From assembly GCF_051622035.1 (NCBI RefSeq), contig NC_135358.1:5657501-5721500 (forward strand): a DNA stretch of 64,000 bases, read 5' to 3'. The stretch's first letter is position 1; every line of letters starts with the position of its first letter. Below, one piece after another: positions 58,575 to 64,000 of the stretch. Below the pieces are notes generated by a model that saw only the letters and a program-made list of their open reading frames with translations, searched no databases and was not told the DNA's origin. A program made the translations under genes and the position numbers. This DNA comes from Arctopsyche grandis. Taxonomy: Eukaryota > Arthropoda > Insecta > Trichoptera > Hydropsychidae.

Positions 58575-59400
58575 AATATTATGCCTATTGAGGTGATGCT
58601 TTGATTTGTTGCTTTGATGGTTTGATTTGTTGTACAGTACATATAGAATAATATTCAGTTATTAATCGGCTTATATAGTGCACGTATATTTAAATCGGCT
58701 TATATTATACATGTTTGTTGTATTCAAATGTAATTTGAATTCGTATTGTAATGACCGAATTTACAATTTCTTGCTCGGAAAAATAAGGACTCTGAAGTCC
58801 CGTAAGAATTCCGTTGTTATTTAAATGATTCTCTGTATTATTTTAATTAAAGTATAAATATTTTGTGTAACAATCGGACGTCAATGAGTAAAGTCTGGCG
58901 GATTTCATTAAATTTCTTTATAATTTTGAACGTTGTTCTTAGTAAACAATAAAAAGTTCTCATGTTAAATATATAATATATTTTTATTATTTGTATAATA
59001 TGTACATACGTTTCATGTTAAATATATAATATAGTTACTAAAATATGTACATAAGTTTTTAGAACTCTTTTTGGTTATTCGATTTTGGGTTTTTAATTTT
59101 TAAATGCTTTTTATTATTACTAAATAGCATATGTTCATAATATATATAGCTACTGATTATTTTCTATTTAAAATTTTTTTTAAATCTATTTTATTTTTGT
59201 TAGTAATTATAGTATTATATTATTCTAATATTAATGTACAGCATAACAGAGAAAATAGCTCTAAAACCTATTTACAATTCTTATAAATGCTCATAATACA
59301 GATTATACATAATATTAACGAATTCTCTTTAAAGTCGACGATCTATATACATAAAGCAGATTGTGTTTAGGTAATCTGTGATCATTCAATTTGCTTTTGT
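58575..59400. repeat. family B repeat, inverted copy
   Basis: Reverse-complement counterpart of 38870-39610 over about 0.8 kb. Shared blocks include GGTGATGCTTTGATTTGTTG, ATCGGCTTATAT (twice), GGACTCTGAAGTCCCGTAAG and AGTAAAGTCTGGCGGATTTC. Confidence 0.7.
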
Positions 59401-59769
59401 GGGTAATATAATGAAAATTTCGTAAGAATAATAATTGAAATATTGTCTTTAATCAATTACCATGTGGTGCTCACTGTACATAGAATATTATATTTTTATT
59501 AGTATTTATTATTTTTTTTTGTCTCACTATAAAACTGCTTTCTTGTTTATATATTATTCTATATGTGTGCCAATTTAAATAAAAATATATAAAGCATGAA
59601 AATCAAACGAACCTGATATTAAAACAGTATAAATGTGCTACTGATGGACAGATCTTGAGTTTAAATTGTAATAATGTTCTAAAAACTTAATTGAATCTAT
59701 TGGTATTTTCGCGTAAATTATATGAGGGTTTTGATGAGATTTTATTGAATAATAAATTCAATTTATTTT

Positions 59770-60215
59770 TATTTTTACAAAGATACATATATACCAGGAA
59801 ACCTTGATAGGAAGACCGCAATGCGCCTTCCTGGACAATAAATTAAAAACAATGCAGCATTTTATTATAACATAAATCACGGTATTTCCAAAAGCAGAAG
59901 AACATGAAATAACAATTAATTAATTAATTAATTACAGAATTAATCCATTGAAACATCTATGGATTAGACTTTGTACATAATTTTTACAAATTTTACACAA
60001 AATAAATACAGAAGATTTGTGACAACAGGAAAGATGATTTTTTGCCAATTTTGAGGAACCGTTTCAACAATGATCAGATAAAATTGGCAAACTCTGGTAA
60101 GAAACGATCGATTTGGAGTCACAAATCTAACCAGCAGTATGGCGGATCGAACCCACTGATCACTTGGTGATACACTTGGTGAAACATACACGCTACTATT
60201 AAGCCATACTGCTGG
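59770..60215 (-). mobile_element. tRNA-derived SINE copy (minus), near complete
   Basis: On the minus strand: GCCAGCAGTATGGCTTAATA, a B-box-like GGGTTCGATCCGCC, ACTCCAAATCGATCGTTTCT, TTGTTGAAACGGTTCC, ATAGATGTTTCAATGGATTA, CTTCCTATCAAGGTTTCCTGG and an A-rich tail. It is the longest copy in the window, at about 440 bp. Confidence 0.85.
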
Positions 60216-60299
60216 CAATTTGTAACAAATTGTTTTCTTTTGAACGAAAAGTCTAATTATGTTCAGAGCAAATTGTTGGTATGGTTACATAAACTATCA

Positions 60300-60548
60300 C
60301 CATTTACAGCGATTTTATAATTTCATCTTCCCTGTGGCCTTCTATGCATTATAACGTTCAATCAGGTATCAGTTGAGTACTTCTTTCCATATATCATCCA
60401 TTCTTCTGGCTATGTGATCCGCCTATTGTCATTTCAATTTCTACTTGCACCAGGTCATCAACCATCTTTGTCATATTTTTCACCCACATATTCCGTTTTA
60501 TATCTGTTCTCGTTATGCCAAGCATACAGCGTTTCTTTGAATGCATTA
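60300..60548 (-). pseudogene. LINE reverse-transcriptase remnant
   Basis: The minus strand reads RKRCMLGITRTDIKRNMWVK and, with frame changes, a degraded DHIARRMDDIWKEV. These match the SMLGI..RDRKRN.WIR and GHVAR..DDRW motifs at the C-terminal end of insect LINE reverse transcriptases. Stops and shifts make it non-functional. Confidence 0.6.
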
Positions 60549-60597
60549 GACTTTCAGAATATATGTGCGTATATGTATATGTATTACATATATGGTG

Positions 60598-61042
60598 TCC
60601 AGTAAAAAGCGCTCGGCGACAAAACCGCGCCAGAATTATGATAAGATTAGAATATCAATTTTGATTTCGTCTCCAATACATACATATATTTATTCAAGGC
60701 GGCCAGATGCGTTACATAACGTGGAACGCGGAAAATTCCATATCAACGATGGATTATGTTTCAGTTGCGATTTATTGTAAAATTTTATTTATATACCTGA
60801 ACGTTTAAATAATACAAATAAAGTTGAAATCAAACTGGAAATTGATATTTTAATTTTGTCATATATTCTAGAGCGGTTTTGTTGCGTTGTTGTTTTGAGC
60901 GATTTGTTGAGGCGGGTTTGTCTGCGCGCTATTTTGTCGCCGCTCGGTTTTGATCTTCACGGTTTTGTGTCCCGTAGTTATAACGCTTCGCGGTTATATC
61001 GGGGCAGTTACGTCGGGGTGCTTTTGTCTCTCGCGCTTAAGT
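60598..61042. mobile_element. foldback-like element, compact copy
   Basis: The left arm GCGCTCGGCGACAAAACCGC with GCCAGAATTATGATAAGATT pairs with the right arm at 60836-60890 (AATTTTGTCATATATTCTAG, AGCGGTTTTGTTGCG). The right side continues into a degenerate GC-rich series (TTTTGTCGCCGCTCGGTTTT, CGCTTCGCGGTTATATCGGG). It is related to 51121-52510. Confidence 0.5.
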
Positions 61043-61054
61043 TTGGGTATCGTA

Positions 61055-61285
61055 TTTAATATATAATTTGGAAAGAGACTTTGTATGTATGTAAGTATGT
61101 ACATATGTATCCTTCGTTTGTAGACGACGATTTGATTTTTTTCGATTCAAAGGATTCAAAGCAGGGGGCGCAGCCCCATGCGGCCCCGCCAGCCAGCTGC
61201 ATGGGGCGTGTGCCCTCACGGGGCCCCGTACAGCCCCATGAGGCCCCACCGGCCAGCCGCATGGGGCGCAGCCGCCGGATTCTAG
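61055..61285 (+). mobile_element. miniature Helitron
   Basis: The 5' end TTTAATATATAATTTGG, after host A, matches the 6074 element except for TT in place of TC. GAGACTTTGTATGTATG and GATTCAAAGGATTCAAAGC follow as in that element. The inside is GC-rich (GGGGGCGCAGCCCCATG, CACGGGGCCCCGT, GCATGGGGCGCAGCC). The 3' end GCCGCCGGATT-CTAG is followed by A rather than T. It is 231 bp, with no coding capacity. Confidence 0.6.
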
Positions 61286-61779
61286 ACTTAATATATATTT
61301 TATATATGTATTTTTTATATATAAAGCAAAAGTATCAATCAGAACTTTTGTGGAATGGAGAGTGGACAAATACGGCAACTTTCTAATAGACGTCACCGAG
61401 AACGACAATGGAGTACATATTTTCAAATATGTATTACGATTATTTTTCACCATTGTAATGGTGGATTTGATTTTCATATATATTGATGACCAAAACAAAC
61501 AAAATGGCAAAGTTTGAAAACGATCGGATTAGAACTCAAATTTCGCCAGACGAAATCAGACGAAAAAATCAAAAGCGAGCTAAGAAGAGGCTAGTAAATA
61601 AGTACATGATTTTCTTTCACTCATTTTAGAAGATGTCCTAGGACACCTGGACTTTCAATATCAACTTTTTTTAGAATCTTATTAAATATGGAACATTGTT
61701 ATTAAATTTCGTTCAAAATTCGTTCGTGTATGTATTTCTGTGAGAAGAAAATGCATTCACCGGATCAATATGCAATTGG

Positions 61780-62320
61780 TCTGCATAAATTGATAGTTTA
61801 TGGTAAATCGAAACCGGTTTCGGTATTCTGGGGTTGTCGACGCCGCTTCGGTAGGGTTTCGCTAGCGGTGGCTCATCTCGGCTCCTAGGCGAGATCCTTT
61901 TGTTAACTTACTTAAGCTAACGAAGCAGCCCGGTGGTAATTAACTCTCGCCACAGCGAGGCCAGCTAGCCGAGAGAGGAAGGAGAGAGAGAGGGAGAGCG
62001 ACCGCCTAGGGGAGGACAAACGGAGTGAGAGGGGCTCGAAGGCTGGGGAGGGGGTAGGAGATGTTGGGGTTGCTTTATGGGGTTGAAGGGACCGGCGTAG
62101 GAGTGGTCCGACACCGACGACACTCAAACTTTGTCGCCTAATTACTATTTCCCAGTAAGATATGATAAATAATTAAGCCTTTTATGCGTCGCCAGGACGA
62201 GCCAAATTTCAACCCTGCCCGCCTCCCTCACCCTGTTTAGTATTCACGACTTTTGTTCGTCATACAATTTGTTGCCATAGTTCTTTTCGCGTACTACGTT
62301 TTCCCGTCGTAGCATAAACA
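61780..62320. promoter_or_regulatory. GC-rich single-copy island with GA tract
   Basis: This is the most GC-rich unique sequence in the last 38 kb. It contains GGTTTCGGTATTCTGGGG, GGCTCCTAGGCGAGATCC, and a purine tract GAGAGAGGAAGGAGAGAGAG near 61970-62000 resembling GAGA-factor sites. No exon is recognisable. It could be a promoter or enhancer of a gene beyond the window. Confidence 0.3.
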
Positions 62321-63084
62321 AGTATATTTTTCACTAAATAATAAAAAAAAATATATATAAATCATGTTATCAAAAAATTTTAGTCTCTTGTCATAGATAC
62401 CGATCCAGTGATCGTTATGTATTTTGGAAATTATTTTTCTTTTCGTATTTATTTTGCTATTTTATTTTAACAATTGTGTATGTATGTATGTATACAGCAT
62501 AATATAAATAAAAGCTCAATAATCTATGTATGTACGTACATATTTAAGATTCTTATAAATGCTAAAAATACATTTTATATACACATGTATGTGTATATTT
62601 ATAGTATTTTTAACAATAAGTCGATGAGCATATTGTGCTTACATGAAACACTATTACATGAAAGTTCATTAAATTTTCAAGATTTGTATAATTTTTGACA
62701 AAAACTATATGTGGACTCTCAAATATAAAGGCTCATTATATATTGCAATTCATTTGTATATTTTCAATGTAAAAAATATCTACAGACACTTGAGGTATAA
62801 GAAATTACATGGATACAAACCTTCATAGCTAAATTCTAGAAGTCTTTATTCAATGTGCACAAATATTATATGTAAGCATGCTTGTTAGTATCAAGTGAAA
62901 CTTAGTTAGGATGTTTCACCAGGGCAGTAACTATTGATGAATTTTGTGGAGAGATTGAAGTGGAAGTGGTTAGAATACGTAATTCAAACAAGTTAGCAAG
63001 TTAAGTAATACATAGATTGGATTAAATTGAACGTATCCAAGGCCTCGAAAAAATAGCATGCTCCAGATGGTTTCATTAAGTAGT

Positions 63085-63350
63085 GATTTTGATTTTGATT
63101 TTTAAATGCTTTTTATACCACTTAATTATGTTCATAATACATATTATATTTATTTTAGGTACTGATCTACTGATCATTTTCTATTTAATAATTTTATTTA
63201 TTTTTTGTTAGTATTGATAGTATTATTATATATTACAGCATAATAGGAAAAATAGCTCAAAAACCTATTTAAAATTCGACTCATGATACATAATATTAAC
63301 TAAAGACTAAGTCGATGATCTAAGGCAGATTGTGCTTAGGTGATCTGTGT
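63085..63350. repeat. partial copy of family B repeat
   Basis: TTTTTAAATGCTTTTTATAC, TGATCATTTTCTATTTAATA, CAGCATAATAGGAAAAATAG and GCAGATTGTGCTTAGGTGAT match 59090-59370 in the same orientation. Confidence 0.65.
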
Positions 63351-64000
63351 ATTGAAGGGTATATACATTTTGTTGTAATCCCTGAGACTCTTCACAAGTG
63401 TGTTAGTATGGTAATTAGTGATTCTGTTATGGAATCTACTGGTTAGTTTGTTGGTCATATCTGTTACTAGTGGAATATTTTACATTTAAATACATTTGCC
63501 AGAAGTGTTGAGGATGATGGTGAGTAAAAATTGTAAAATTATTAGGATAAAAGGTGAACCACGACTGCTCTCGATTAATGCATCTACGGTTAGTTAAACT
63601 TCTCGAGTATGAACTTCATCCAGTCATTCAAAACCATACTTATATATGTATGTACATATGAATGTATATATATATTCGATTGTAAAGATTCGTTCAATTA
63701 ATTGAAACAGGTTGTTTTGGATCGTGTCGGTAAAAGTATTATTTTTAATTAGTGTGAATAAATATGTAAATTTGTTTAACGAATCGTTTCAAGACTAAAA
63801 TTTCATCATTAATTGTTAATTGTTAATTTGTACGTATTTTTGTACGTAGATTATGCAATTCGGTATTAGTGATATGCGTAAAAAAAACAACGATAATATT
63901 CGGTGTCAAGGTGATTTTGTTTCAAGGTGTATATTTCATTTACTTAAAAATTAGCATAAAAAAGTGGAATGAGTCGATATCGCTAGTGAGTGTTTAAATA
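63351..64000. other. non-coding right edge
   Basis: AT-rich sequence with an ATATATGTATGTACATATG tract near 63640. No coding exon, RNA gene or repeat boundary is recognised. Confidence 0.4.

Overview
The window looks like AT-rich nuclear DNA from an insect. It has intron-containing genes with canonical GT/AG splice sites and AATAAA poly(A) signals. The genes are animal-type: a BTB-Kelch protein, a nischarin-like PX-LRR protein and an FHF-complex FHIP1 protein. Mobile DNA is dense (Helitrons, hAT, PIF/Harbinger and piggyBac derivatives, LINE reverse transcriptase remnants, tRNA-derived SINEs), and CATA/TATG/ACATATGTA microsatellites are everywhere. I could not fix the insect order from sequence alone.

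Layout. 1-2.2 kb: AT-rich repeat remnants. 2.3-4.9 kb: a ten-coding-exon BTB-BACK-Kelch gene (+), 547 codons after joining. 4.9-6.1 kb: a non-autonomous Helitron with GC-rich internal arrays. 6.6-8.3 kb: a diverged direct duplication. 9.1-9.4 kb: overlapping MITEs. 9.7-11.8 kb: the nischarin-like gene (+), four coding exons, 473 codons, with a piggyBac-type MITE in its last intron. 12-15.3 kb: intergenic DNA and the probable FHIP1 3' UTR. 15.3-25.6 kb: FHIP1 on the minus strand, 15 coding exons that join in frame to 985 codons; its introns host a MITE with a 9-bp target duplication, a tandem array of LINE tails and a relic hAT element. 26-28 kb: a candidate solo LTR and abutting Harbinger-like elements that form a palindrome. 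28-64 kb: no convincing protein-coding exon. This is either a gene desert or part of a very long intron, filled with SINEs, MITEs, Helitron ends, LINE fragments and one well-delimited solo LTR, separated by apparently single-copy stretches.

How the genes relate. Nischarin and FHIP1 are convergent neighbours. From family knowledge, both act on endosomal membranes: a PX-domain phosphoinositide binder, and an adaptor linking Hook/dynein to Rab5 endosomes. Nothing in the sequence shows that they are co-regulated. The BTB-Kelch protein would be a Cullin-3 substrate adaptor.

Gene models were built by hand from splice signals, frame continuity and remembered family similarity. Frame closure across all exons (1644, 1422 and 2958 nt, each divisible by 3 and ending in a stop) is the strongest internal evidence. 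I found no previously undescribed biological system that I can defend. The most unusual objects are the Helitrons with hairpin arrays, the Harbinger palindrome, the tandem array of LINE tails and several datable nested insertions.
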